Assembly: GCF_008087625.1 (NCBI RefSeq)
Contig: NZ_CP042997.1
Span: forward strand, 4,588,001 to 4,652,000
Source: Aquisphaera giovannonii
GTDB taxonomy: Bacteria > Planctomycetota > Planctomycetia > Isosphaerales > Isosphaeraceae
DNA length: 64,000 bases
Direction of reading: 5' to 3'
The position numbers and the translations under genes were made by a program. This document shows positions 10,342-18,663 of the stretch, piece by piece; within the stretch, counting starts at the first letter, position 1; each line of letters begins with the position of its first letter. The notes beneath the pieces are model-generated. The model was given only the letters and a program-made list of their open reading frames with translations, was not told the DNA's origin and did no database searches.

Positions 10342-11148
10342 TCAGCCTCGATCCGCCGCGGCGTCCTCGCGGGCCGTCGGCAGGTTCACGACCAGGGCCG
10401 CGACGAGGCCCGCCAGGCCGGCGACGAGCAGCCTCGCCATCAGCCGGGTCGCCCGCGTCGCGGAGACGGGGCTCGCGGTCCGATCGGCGGGGAACGCCGA
10501 GGCGCCGATCAGCTCGTAGAGCACCGCGCCGGCCGCGGCCCCGATCAGCCCCCCCACCGCGGCCTGGAGCACCCGCCCGCGCGGCCCCCCCAGGCCCATC
10601 CCCAAGGCCGCGCCCCCGGCGAGCCCGCAGGCGGCCCAGATCCCGCCGTGCACCGCGAGGGGCAGGAACAGGTCCCTCGACAGCTCCTCCGGCGAACGGT
10701 CGGCCGCCCGCAGGTACGCCGCGATCAGGGCGAGCGAGGCCGCCGCGCCCAGGGCCGCCCCGAGCACCAGGCCGATGGCCCCGGCGCGGAGGCCGGCGCG
10801 GACGCTCCGCCTGGCCAGCCCCCCCGCGATCCCCATCGCCAGGCCCAGGAGCCCGCCCAGGGCGGCGAAGGCCATCGTGCCGTTGCGGTAGTCGGCGGCC
10901 GACTGGTCCTGGAACGTCGGCCGGAAGATCTCCATCCCCATGACCACCGTGCGCGTCAGGGGCGGGGGGAAGGCGGCGAGGACCGCCTCGCCGACCGACC
11001 AGGCGGCCGCGCCGGCGAGCAGGCCGGCCCCGGTCGTCGCCCCCGTGAGCCAGGCCGGGGCGCGGGCGCCGTCGTCGGGCGGCAGCGGCAGCGGGGGCGG
11101 GGTCGATGCCATCGATTCGTCACGCTCGGCGGGGAGGGGGAGGCTCAT
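10342..11148 (-). CDS. multi-pass membrane protein of unknown function
   Basis: A 268-residue protein with about six hydrophobic segments rich in Gly and Ala, such as GGLLGLAMGIAGGLA and GAIGLVLGAALGAAASLAL, spaced as membrane helices with glycine-zipper character. The N-terminus is a Pro-rich cytoplasmic tail. The ATG at 11148 has GAGGA 6 nt upstream; starts at 11235 or 11112 are alternatives. It shares its strand with the sigma factor that ends at 11265 immediately upstream and could be transcribed with it. I recognise no family. Confidence 0.7.
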   Translation of the reverse strand: MSLPLPAERDESMASTPPPLPLPPDDGARAPAWLTGATTGAGLLAGAAAWSVGEAVLAAFPPPLTRTVVMGMEIFRPTFQDQSAADYRNGTMAFAALGGLLGLAMGIAGGLARRSVRAGLRAGAIGLVLGAALGAAASLALIAAYLRAADRSPEELSRDLFLPLAVHGGIWAACGLAGGAALGMGLGGPRGRVLQAAVGGLIGAAAGAVLYELIGASAFPADRTASPVSATRATRLMARLLVAGLAGLVAALVVNLPTAREDAAADRG

Positions 11149-11264
11149 CGCGGGTCCTCGGGTGAGACGGGCCCGGCGGCCGTCCCCATCCCGCGGCCGC
11201 CGTCGCGGCGCGGGGGGCGACCGGCGGGCCCCCATGACCGCTCGTCAAACGCGGCCGCGGCCCG

Positions 11265-11867
11265 TCAGCGGGGCGCCTCGCCGTCCTTCCAGAGCCGGCG
11301 GATGAGCTGGAGCTTGCGCTCGATGGTGCGGGGCGTGAAGCCGAGCTTCCGGGCGATCTCCTCGGTGGTGAACCCCTCCAGCCGCCACTCCGCGATCGCC
11401 CTGAGGATGGTGTCGCTGAGCCGGTCGAGGAGGGACTGGCACGCCTCGGCCACCTGGAGCATCTCGTGGGGGTCGGGCTCGTTGCCGGGGACCTGCGAGA
11501 GGCAGGCGTCCTCCGCGGCCGCGACGTCCTCCGGCGACGACGGCCACGCGCCCCCCCGCTTGGCCCGGCTCTCGTGCCGCACCAGGTCCACGGCCTTGTG
11601 CTTCGTGAGGGCCAGGAGAAGGGGCCACGGGTCCTCGGCCTCGACGAGCTGCGGGAACCGCCCGTCCCTGGTCCCCCGGCAGAAGCTCTTGAAGGCGCTG
11701 AGCGCGACGTCCTCCTCGTCGGCCATCCGGCCGGGCAGGCCGCCGAGCTTCCCCCGCGCCACCCCGACCATCCGGAGGAAATAGGTGTTCCAGAGCTCCT
11801 GCGCCGCGCCGGGATCGCCCTCGCGGAGCTGGGAGACCCACATCCTGACGGGGGAGAGATTGTTCAT
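11265..11867 (-). CDS. ECF-type RNA polymerase sigma factor
   Basis: About 200 residues with the two-domain architecture of a sigma-70 group 4 factor. Region 2 has AQELWNTYFLRMVGVARGKL, then ADEEDVALSAFKSF and the acidic/hydrophobic stretch LLALTKHKAVDLVRHE. Region 4 contains the helix-turn-helix EGFTTEEIARKLGFTPRTI followed by ERKLQLIRRLWK. It would direct polymerase to specific promoters. No anti-sigma gene is evident next to it; the adjacent downstream membrane protein could be a partner, but shows no anti-sigma motif. The start at 11867 is chosen by family length; no clear ribosome binding site is seen. Confidence 0.85.
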   Translation of the reverse strand: MNNLSPVRMWVSQLREGDPGAAQELWNTYFLRMVGVARGKLGGLPGRMADEEDVALSAFKSFCRGTRDGRFPQLVEAEDPWPLLLALTKHKAVDLVRHESRAKRGGAWPSSPEDVAAAEDACLSQVPGNEPDPHEMLQVAEACQSLLDRLSDTILRAIAEWRLEGFTTEEIARKLGFTPRTIERKLQLIRRLWKDGEAPR

Positions 11868-12291
11868 GGGAGAGGGTGCCGCGTCCTGAAGTCGGGATCG
11901 GCCGGGCGGGGCACGGCCCGGCCCCGGCACGCGGGACGATCCAAAGAGTGAGACGCGATTCGGGGCGACGGCCGAATGAAGACGACGCCGGGCGACGATC
12001 GATTTCAAGAATGTGGCGATGCCCGATGATCCGCCCCGGCGCGGGCCTTGTCAACCGAAAACGCGGCGCGACGCCCCGGGCCCCGGACGCCGCGGCCCCG
12101 GTCGTCCGCCGAGGCCATCGGCCGCGCGAGGATCCGGGTCGCGCCACGCCGGGGGCCGCGTCGCGCGCGGGCGTCGGGGGCCGGCCCGGCGGGGCGGCGG
12201 GCCTTCGACCTTGGGCCTTCCTTTTCGAAGAGGCTTCGACGAAGATCGAGTCCAGTCCGTCCGAAACCGTCCCGCTCGAGAACCAGGCACC
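11868..12291. other. divergent intergenic region, no gene seen
   Basis: A 424-bp GC-rich region between the sigma factor (leftward) and the membrane-anchored protein at 12292 (rightward). Promoters for both must lie here. I see no convincing -35/-10 pair, RNA structure or small open frame with a ribosome binding site. Confidence 0.4.
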
Positions 12292-13293
12292 ATGGCCAGT
12301 TACGACCCGGAGTTCTACGAGGCCCCGAAGGCCGCCCCGCCGGACTACGACACGACCCGCCCGAAGCAGCGAGGGTGCTTCTTCTACGGCTGCGTCATCG
12401 CCAGCGTCCTGGCGGTGCTCCTGATCATCGCCCTGGCCGTCGTGGCGTTCTTCGCCCTCCGCTGGTTCAACGGGATGGTGCAGGAGTGGACCTCGGACCA
12501 GCCCGTCGAGCTGCCCCGCGTGGAGGCCTCGGCCGAGCAGAGGAAGGGCGTCAAGGACCGGGTGGACCACTTCCGCGAGGCCGTGGAGTCGGGCAAGGCC
12601 GCCGAGCCCCTGGTCCTCAATAGCGACGACCTCAACCTGCTGATCGAGCAGGATGAGGACTTCCGCGGCAAGGTCCACGCGGAGATCGTCGGCGACAAGA
12701 TCAAGGCGCGGATCAGCATCCCGCTCGAGGCCCTGGAGATCCCCCAGCTCCGCGGGCGGTTCCTCAACGGCGAGGGCGAGCTGAAGGCGTCGCTCAGCGA
12801 CGGCGTGCTGATCGGCACCTTGGACTCGCTCACGATCAACGGCAAGAGCCCCCCGGCCGAGCTCACGAAGGCCATCCGAGACCAGAACATCCTCAAGGAC
12901 GTCTACAAGAACCCCAAGGCCGCGGAGCTGATCCGCCGCTTCCAGAAGGTGGAGATCCGCGACGGCAAGGTCATACTCACCCCGCGCCCGCCGTCGAAGG
13001 ACGAGGCGGGGGCCGACGGCCAGACCGGGCCCAAGGCGGAGGCCGAGACCAAGGCCGAGGCCGCGCCGAAGCCGGATGTCACGCCGAAGCCAGAAGCCAC
13101 GCCGAAGCCGGACGCATCCCCGAAGCCCGAGGCCACGCCGAAGCCGGACGCATCTCCGAAGCCGGACGCATCGCCCGGGCCCGTCCCGGGGCCGAAACCC
13201 GGGTCGACGAGCACGTGGCGGTGCGACGACGGCGAGCGGCTGGCAGCCTTCCACACGCCGCACGGCTCGGCCGCCGGGCGGCGCATCGTCTGA
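12292..13293 (+). CDS. membrane-anchored protein with Lys-Pro repeat tail
   Basis: A 333-residue protein of unknown family. A short N-terminal cytoplasmic part precedes a transmembrane helix at about residues 32-55 (VLAVLLIIALAVVAFFALRW). The middle, about 70-235, is a soluble domain with alternating strands and helices. The C-terminus is a low-complexity tail of repeated PKPDAS/PKPEAT units. The last 30 residues (TSTWRCDDGERL onward) look unlike the tail and could come from a frameshift in the repeat. The ATG at 12292 fits the predicted topology. The following M16 peptidase gene starts 136 bp downstream on the same strand. Confidence 0.7.
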   Translation: MASYDPEFYEAPKAAPPDYDTTRPKQRGCFFYGCVIASVLAVLLIIALAVVAFFALRWFNGMVQEWTSDQPVELPRVEASAEQRKGVKDRVDHFREAVESGKAAEPLVLNSDDLNLLIEQDEDFRGKVHAEIVGDKIKARISIPLEALEIPQLRGRFLNGEGELKASLSDGVLIGTLDSLTINGKSPPAELTKAIRDQNILKDVYKNPKAAELIRRFQKVEIRDGKVILTPRPPSKDEAGADGQTGPKAEAETKAEAAPKPDVTPKPEATPKPDASPKPEATPKPDASPKPDASPGPVPGPKPGSTSTWRCDDGERLAAFHTPHGSAAGRRIV

Positions 13294-13429
13294 GGCAAAG
13301 CAGGGAGCGACGCGGCGGAGGCCGGGCCCGACCCGCCCGACGGGCCGGCCCTCGCCGAGCACGAGGGACCGCGGCCGCCCCACCCCGAGGGGCGGCCTTT
13401 CCGACATCGGAGTTGATCAGGAGTTGTTC

Positions 13430-16210
13430 ATGCAACAGGTTTCGCGTCTTCGACTCGCGATCCCCGCGCTGGGCCTCGCGGCCCTGGGGATCGCCCTCGC
13501 CGGCCCGCTCGCCGCGGCCCGCGGCGATTCGGCCCCGCCGAAGAAGATCACCTCGGTCGAGGGGATCACGGAATACCAGCTCGCCAACGGGATGAAGGTC
13601 CTGCTCTTCCCCGACCCGTCCCGGCCCAAGGTCACGGTCAACCTGACGGTCTTCGTCGGCTCCCGCCACGAGGGCTACGGCGAGACGGGGATGGCCCACC
13701 TGCTGGAGCACATGGTCTTCAAGGGGACGCCCGACCACCCGGACATCCCGGGCGCGATGAAGGAGCGGGGGGCCGACTTCAACGGCACCACCTCCGACGA
13801 CCGGACGAACTACTTCGAGACCCTCTCGGCCACCGACGACAACCTCGAGTTCGCCATCAAGCTCGAGGCCGACCGGATGGTCAACAGCCGGATCCGCGGC
13901 GAGGACCTCGCCACCGAGTTCTCGGTCGTCCGCAACGAGTTCGAGCGCGGGGAGAACTCCCCGGAGAACATCCTCTCGCAGCGGATGGCGTCGGTCGCCT
14001 TCGAGTGGCACAACTACGGCAAGTCCACCATCGGCAACCGGACGGACATCGAGCGCGTGCCGGTGGACAGCCTGCGGGCCTTCTACCGCAAGTTCTACCA
14101 GCCGGACAACGCCATGGTCGTCGTGGCCGGCAAGTTCGACGAGTCGAAGGCCCTGGAGCTGGTCAACAAGTACTTCGGCTCGCTCCCGAAGCCCGACCGC
14201 AAGCTGCCGGCGACCTACACCGAGGAGCCGCCCCAGGACGGCGAGCGCGTCGTGACGCTCCGCCGGGTTGGCGACGTCGGGCTCGTCGGGCTGCTCTACC
14301 ACGTGCCGTCGGGCCCGCACCCGGAGTTCCCGGCGGTGCAGGTCCTCTCCCAGATCCTCGGCGACGAGCCCTCCGGGCGGCTCTACAAGGCCCTCGTGGC
14401 CACCAAGATGGCCTCCAGCATCCAGGCCGGCAGCTACGGCCGGCACGACCCGACGGTCATCGAGATGGGCGCCGAGGTCAACACCAAGGACCTGGGGACG
14501 CTCGAGAAGGTCCGCGACGTGATGTACAAGGTGATCGACGAGGTCATCAAGTCCGGGGTCACGCAGGAGGAGGTGGACCGCGCCCGCCAGAGCTACCTCA
14601 AGAACCACGAGCTCGCCGCGTCCGACCCCAACCGGATCGCCATCGCCCTGTCCAACTGGGCCTCGCAGGGGGACTGGCGGCTCTACTTCCTGAACCGCGA
14701 CCGGGTCGAGAAGGTCACGCCGGCCCAGGTGCAGGAGGCCGCCGCGAAGTACCTGACGCCGAGCAACCGCACGGTCGGCTTCTTCATCCCCTCCGCCAAG
14801 CCGGAGCGGACCCCCGTGCCCGCCACGCCCGACCTGGCGAAGATGGTGGAGGGCTACAAGGGCCGCGAGGTCAAGTCGCTCGGCGAGTCGTTCGACGTGG
14901 CGCCGATGGCCATCGAGGCCCGCGTCCAGCGCCCGCAGCCGATCGAGGGCGTGAAGGTGGCCCTCCTGCCCAAGAAGACCCGCGGGGACGTCGTCCACGT
15001 CACGCTGAACCTCCGCTACGGCACGGCGGAGAGCCTCAAGGGCAAGACCGACGCCGCGAGCTTCCTGCCCGGCCTGATGCTCCGCGGGACGAAGTCCCTC
15101 AGCCGCCAGCAGATCCAGGACCTCCTGGATAAGAACTTCGCCCGCCTGGGGGGCGGGGGCGGCCGCATGGGCGGCGGCGGGGGCGCCGGCGTCCTCTCGT
15201 ACTCGATCCAGACGAAGCGGGCCAACCTGCCCGCCGTCCTCGACATCCTCCGCCAGGTGCTCCGCGAGCCGACCCTGCCGGAGGCCGAGTTCGAGGTCAT
15301 GAAGAACGAGCGGCTGGCCGCCCTGGAGCAGAGCCGGACCGAGCCGACGCGGCTGGGGATCAACCACCTCCAGCGGCTCCTCGCCGTCTACCCGAAGGAC
15401 GACGTCCGCTACACGCCGACCGTCGAGGAGGAGATCCAGCGCCTCAAGTCGGTCACGATCGACCAGGTCCGCGAGGTCTACCAAAGCTTCCTGGGAGCCA
15501 GCCACGGCGAGCTCGCCATCGTCGGCGACTTCGACCCGTCCGAGGCCCTCTCGACCCTGGGCAAGGCCCTCGAGGGGTGGAAGAGCCCGCAGCCCTACGC
15601 GCGCATCGAGCGTCCCTTCCAGCCCGACATCAAGCCGGAGCGGGAGACGATCGAGACGCCCGACAAGGCCAACGCCACCTACTTCGCCGGCCTGATGATG
15701 AAGCTCCAGGACACCGACCCGGACTACCCGGCGATGGCCATCGGCAACTCCGTCCTGGGCGGCGGCGCCCTGTCCTCGCGGATCGCCGACCGGCTGCGGC
15801 AGAAGGGGGGCCTGTCCTACTCGGCCGGCTCGTCGTTCAACGCCAGCCCGCTGGACCCGCGCGGCAGCCTCATGGTCATGGCGATCTACAACCCCGCCAA
15901 CCGCGGCAAGGTCGTCGCGGGCGTCGACGAGGAGGTCGCCCGGATCCTCAAGGACGGCGTCACCCAGGCCGAGGTCAAGCGCGCGATCGACGGCTACCTG
16001 AAGCAGCAGGAGATCCAGCGGACCAACGACACCGCGCTCGCCGGCACCCTGGCGGAGAACCTCTACCTCGGCCGGACCTTCCAGTTCCAGGCCGACCTCG
16101 AGGCCAAGGTCAAGGCCCTGTCCGTCGACGACGTCAACTCCGCCCTGCGGAAGTACGTCGACCCGTCGAAGCTCTCCGTCGTCACGGCCGGCGACTTCAA
16201 GAAGCCCTGA
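13430..16210 (+). CDS. M16 family zinc metallopeptidase (two-repeat form)
   Basis: A 926-residue exported insulinase-family peptidase. A signal peptide covers about the first 30 residues (LAIPALGLAALGIALAG...AAARG). The inverted zinc motif HLLEH is at 90-94 in GMAHLLEHMVFKG, with the distal acidic cluster in SVVRNEFERGE. A second, inactive M16 half follows from about residue 460, with GGGALSSRIADRLRQKGGLSY typical of the C-terminal M16 domain. Length and arrangement match the fused pitrilysin-like processing peptidases, which degrade peptides outside the cytoplasm. AGGAG precedes the ATG by 8 nt. A Gly-rich insert lies in the linker region (about residues 570-590). Confidence 0.92.
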   Translation: MQQVSRLRLAIPALGLAALGIALAGPLAAARGDSAPPKKITSVEGITEYQLANGMKVLLFPDPSRPKVTVNLTVFVGSRHEGYGETGMAHLLEHMVFKGTPDHPDIPGAMKERGADFNGTTSDDRTNYFETLSATDDNLEFAIKLEADRMVNSRIRGEDLATEFSVVRNEFERGENSPENILSQRMASVAFEWHNYGKSTIGNRTDIERVPVDSLRAFYRKFYQPDNAMVVVAGKFDESKALELVNKYFGSLPKPDRKLPATYTEEPPQDGERVVTLRRVGDVGLVGLLYHVPSGPHPEFPAVQVLSQILGDEPSGRLYKALVATKMASSIQAGSYGRHDPTVIEMGAEVNTKDLGTLEKVRDVMYKVIDEVIKSGVTQEEVDRARQSYLKNHELAASDPNRIAIALSNWASQGDWRLYFLNRDRVEKVTPAQVQEAAAKYLTPSNRTVGFFIPSAKPERTPVPATPDLAKMVEGYKGREVKSLGESFDVAPMAIEARVQRPQPIEGVKVALLPKKTRGDVVHVTLNLRYGTAESLKGKTDAASFLPGLMLRGTKSLSRQQIQDLLDKNFARLGGGGGRMGGGGGAGVLSYSIQTKRANLPAVLDILRQVLREPTLPEAEFEVMKNERLAALEQSRTEPTRLGINHLQRLLAVYPKDDVRYTPTVEEEIQRLKSVTIDQVREVYQSFLGASHGELAIVGDFDPSEALSTLGKALEGWKSPQPYARIERPFQPDIKPERETIETPDKANATYFAGLMMKLQDTDPDYPAMAIGNSVLGGGALSSRIADRLRQKGGLSYSAGSSFNASPLDPRGSLMVMAIYNPANRGKVVAGVDEEVARILKDGVTQAEVKRAIDGYLKQQEIQRTNDTALAGTLAENLYLGRTFQFQADLEAKVKALSVDDVNSALRKYVDPSKLSVVTAGDFKKP

Positions 16211-16696
16211 GCCGGACGCGGAGAACTTGCCCCGAAGCCCCCCCGTAAGGGAGGGAGTAATCCGGCTCTCCCCCTTACAGAAGGGGAGTTGGAGGGGGTG
16301 AACAGTCAGCCCTAGGCGGTCGAATTCACCCCTGCATCCCCCGTTCGTGAGGGGGAAGCAAATCTATCCCTCTCCCGACCAGGCTCGTCATGGCCCATAC
16401 ATAGGGACGCGACCATCTGGTCCCCTCCCCCCTGGTGGGGGAGGGTTAGGGAGAGGGGGCGACCGCCCTCGACATCGGAGTCGCCTCCAGCGGTTCGTCG
16501 AGGCCCACACCTATCCGCTAGCTCGCCCCGCAATCGAAGGCCCGCAGGTCCCCCTCTCCCTAACCCTCCCCCACCGGGGGGGAGGGGATCGGAAGGTCCC
16601 GTCGGCCCCGGTTGTGGGTCGTGAGGCGATCACCGAAACCGATCACGGATTTCCTCTCCCACGCCATCCCGACGACACCGACAGGGGACACGCACC
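16211..16696. repeat. intergenic region with inverted copies of a C/G-tract repeat
   Basis: No gene is seen in these 486 bp. A 40-bp repeat at 16420-16459 (TCCCCTCCCCCCTGGTGGGG then GAGGGTTAGGGAGAGGGGG) recurs in inverted orientation at 16548-16587 (CCCCTCTCCCTAACCCTCCC then CCACCGGGGGGGAGGGG). Each copy can also fold on itself. A further stem, CTCCCCCTTACAGAAGGGGAG-like, lies at about 16267-16290, just after the peptidase gene, and could end its transcript. Confidence 0.6.
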
Positions 16697-17773
16697 ATGG
16701 ATCGCCGCGAATTCCTCAAGCAGACCGGCGCCCTCGCCGCCACGGCGGCCGTCGGAGCCGGCGCAGGCCCGTTCGTCCACGCCGCCGACAAGTCCGGCGA
16801 GAAGGCCCCGGTCGTCGGCCAGGGCGAGCACCGCTACGAGTGCCACCACAACTGGGGCGAGGTCCCCTCGTCGATCCGCTGGTTCGAGACCCACGGCGTG
16901 GCGATCGACAAGCAGGGCCACGTCTACATCAAGCATCGCGCCGGGGGCGAGAAGCCGAAGAACCCGGCCGACGCCCAGGACACGATCGTCGTCTTCGACC
17001 CCGACGGCAAGTTCGTCCGCTCGTTCGGCAAGGAGTACCACGGCGGCGGGCACGGCATCGACATCCGCGAGGAGGGCGGCCAGGAGTTCCTCTACCTGAG
17101 CTGCATGATGCCCGTGAACCTGGTGGTGAAGACCGACCTCAAGGGCGAGGTCGTCTGGATCAAGCAGGCCCCCACGGAGCCGCACGTCTACGACAAGCCG
17201 AACTCGCCGTTCACGCCCACCAACGTGGCCTTCGCGCCCGACGGCGGCTTCTACGTCGGCGACGGCTACGGCTCGAACTACATCCACGAGTACGACAAGG
17301 ACGCGAAGTGGGTCCGCACCTGGGGCGGCTCGGGGGACGCGCCGGGCAAGATGCACACCCCGCACGGCCTCTGGTGGGACGACCGGCCGGGCCGTGAGCC
17401 CTCGCTCGTCGTCGCCGACCGCGCCAACCACAGGCTCCAGTACTTCACCGCCGACGGCAAGTACCTGAGCAAGCTCGAAGAGGTCTCGTTCCCGGCCCAC
17501 TTCGACATCCGCGGCGACGTCCTGCTCGTCCCCGACCTGCACGCGCGGATCAGCCTGTTCGACAGGGACAACAAGGTGCTGGCCCACCTCGGCTACGACC
17601 CCGAGTGGACCAAGCAGGTCCTCGACGGCTTCAAGATCCGCTCCCAGCCCGACCGCTGGCCGGCCGGCAAGTTCATCCACCCCCACGACGCCTGCTTCGA
17701 CAAGGATGGGAACATCTTCGTCGCCGAATGGGTGTCCACGGGGCGCGTGTCGAAGCTGCGGCACGTGAGCTGA
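16697..17773 (+). CDS. Tat-exported NHL-type six-bladed beta-propeller protein
   Basis: A 358-residue protein beginning MDRREFLKQTGALAATAAVG, a twin-arginine signal. The body is built of repeated propeller blades with NHL-like strings: GVAIDKQGHVYI, TIVVFDPDGKFVRSFG, NVAFAPDGGFYVGDGYGSN, LVVADRANHRLQYFTADGKY and DACFDKDGNIFVAEW. The closest functional analogies are peptidylglycine-lyase-like and SMP-30-like propellers, but catalytic residues cannot be assigned. It is likely folded in the cytoplasm and exported by Tat. Its close planctomycete relatives are usually annotated as twin-arginine-signal or peptidase-like proteins without experimental support. Confidence 0.8.
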   Translation: MDRREFLKQTGALAATAAVGAGAGPFVHAADKSGEKAPVVGQGEHRYECHHNWGEVPSSIRWFETHGVAIDKQGHVYIKHRAGGEKPKNPADAQDTIVVFDPDGKFVRSFGKEYHGGGHGIDIREEGGQEFLYLSCMMPVNLVVKTDLKGEVVWIKQAPTEPHVYDKPNSPFTPTNVAFAPDGGFYVGDGYGSNYIHEYDKDAKWVRTWGGSGDAPGKMHTPHGLWWDDRPGREPSLVVADRANHRLQYFTADGKYLSKLEEVSFPAHFDIRGDVLLVPDLHARISLFDRDNKVLAHLGYDPEWTKQVLDGFKIRSQPDRWPAGKFIHPHDACFDKDGNIFVAEWVSTGRVSKLRHVS

Positions 17774-17847
17774 GCGAGGGGCTGATGCGGGCCCGATCCG
17801 CGACGCCTCGGCCTGCCAGCCGCAACGACGGCAAGCAGATCGGCCGG

Positions 17848-17960
17848 GGCGGTCCCGCGGCATCGCCTTCGGCTCTGCCGCAGCCACCCAAATCCGTGCG
17901 ACCTCCCCGGCACGCTTCCCGGGCGGCTGCGGAGGAGCATAGCGACGCCACGGGACCGCC
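17848..17960. repeat. dispersed inverted repeat, family B, copy pair 1
   Basis: The arm at 17848-17889 (GGCGGTCCCGCGGCATCGCC...CAGCCACCC) is an imperfect inverted copy of 17921-17960 (GGGCGGCTGCGG...CCACGGGACCGCC). The same pair occurs at 33769-33997 and 54261-54413. It lies in the spacer between two convergent genes, so it may act as a bidirectional stem after both transcripts. Confidence 0.6.
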
Positions 17961-18023
17961 GCCGCATCCTCCGCCGGCCGTGGCTTCCCCGGGCCGGGCC
18001 GCCGGGGCGGGAAGCCCCGGCCC

Positions 18024-18593
18024 TCATTCCTGCCTCGGCAGGTACTCCGGCGGGATCGTCGTGCCGGCTCGCTCGGCGTCCCAGAAGATGGTGACGACCC
18101 ACCAGCGGCGGCCGTCGTCCAGGAGCTGGATGCTGTTGATCCCGCGGGAGAAGGGCTTCGCGTCGTCCTTCGCGTGGCGCGACTCGTAGGTGCTGAAGAC
18201 GTGGGCCATCGCGCCGAAGCGGTCGACGCGGCGGGCGACCTCGCGCTCGAAGAAGCCCTCCTCCTTGAGCCGCGGCGCGGAGGCCTCGACGAACTCGTCC
18301 GGGGTGAGCACCCGCGCGGCGGCCGGCTCGCCGGGCCTCCGGACGGTCGGGATCAGCCTGGCCCCCGGGGCGAAGAGCGTGCGGAAGGCGTCCCAGTCGC
18401 GCGGGCCGGCGGGGCCGGAGATCGCCCCGTAGAGGCGGTCCAGGATGCCGTCGATCGAGCCGAGGTCGCGGTCGCGATCCTCCGCGGCGGGCGGCGCCGG
18501 GGCCGTGTGCGCCGCGGTGGGCGCGACGCAGGCCGCGGCGGCCAGGACCAGGAGGCGGGCGAATCGGGAGGGGCGTCGATGCGTCGCGGACAT
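18024..18593 (-). CDS. exported NTF2-like (DUF4440-type) protein
   Basis: About 189 residues with an N-terminal signal peptide (FARLLVLAAAACVAPTAAHT). The mature part resembles small NTF2-like cone domains: a first helix with ILDRLYGAISG, then DWDAFRTLFAPGARLIP, and C-terminal strands INSIQLLDDGRRWWVVTIFW. Such domains bind small molecules or are enzymes of the SnoaL type; no catalytic residues can be assigned. AGGAG is 7-8 nt before the ATG at 18593. It is encoded directly downstream of, and on the same strand as, the decarboxylase gene, separated by about 70 bp, so the two may form an operon. Confidence 0.75.
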   Translation of the reverse strand: MSATHRRPSRFARLLVLAAAACVAPTAAHTAPAPPAAEDRDRDLGSIDGILDRLYGAISGPAGPRDWDAFRTLFAPGARLIPTVRRPGEPAAARVLTPDEFVEASAPRLKEEGFFEREVARRVDRFGAMAHVFSTYESRHAKDDAKPFSRGINSIQLLDDGRRWWVVTIFWDAERAGTTIPPEYLPRQE

Positions 18594-18663
18594 GGGCGTG
18601 CTCCTGGGGGGAAGGTCCACACTCTCCGGGCCAGAGGAGAGGGTCGCCGCCGGCGGCGGCCGG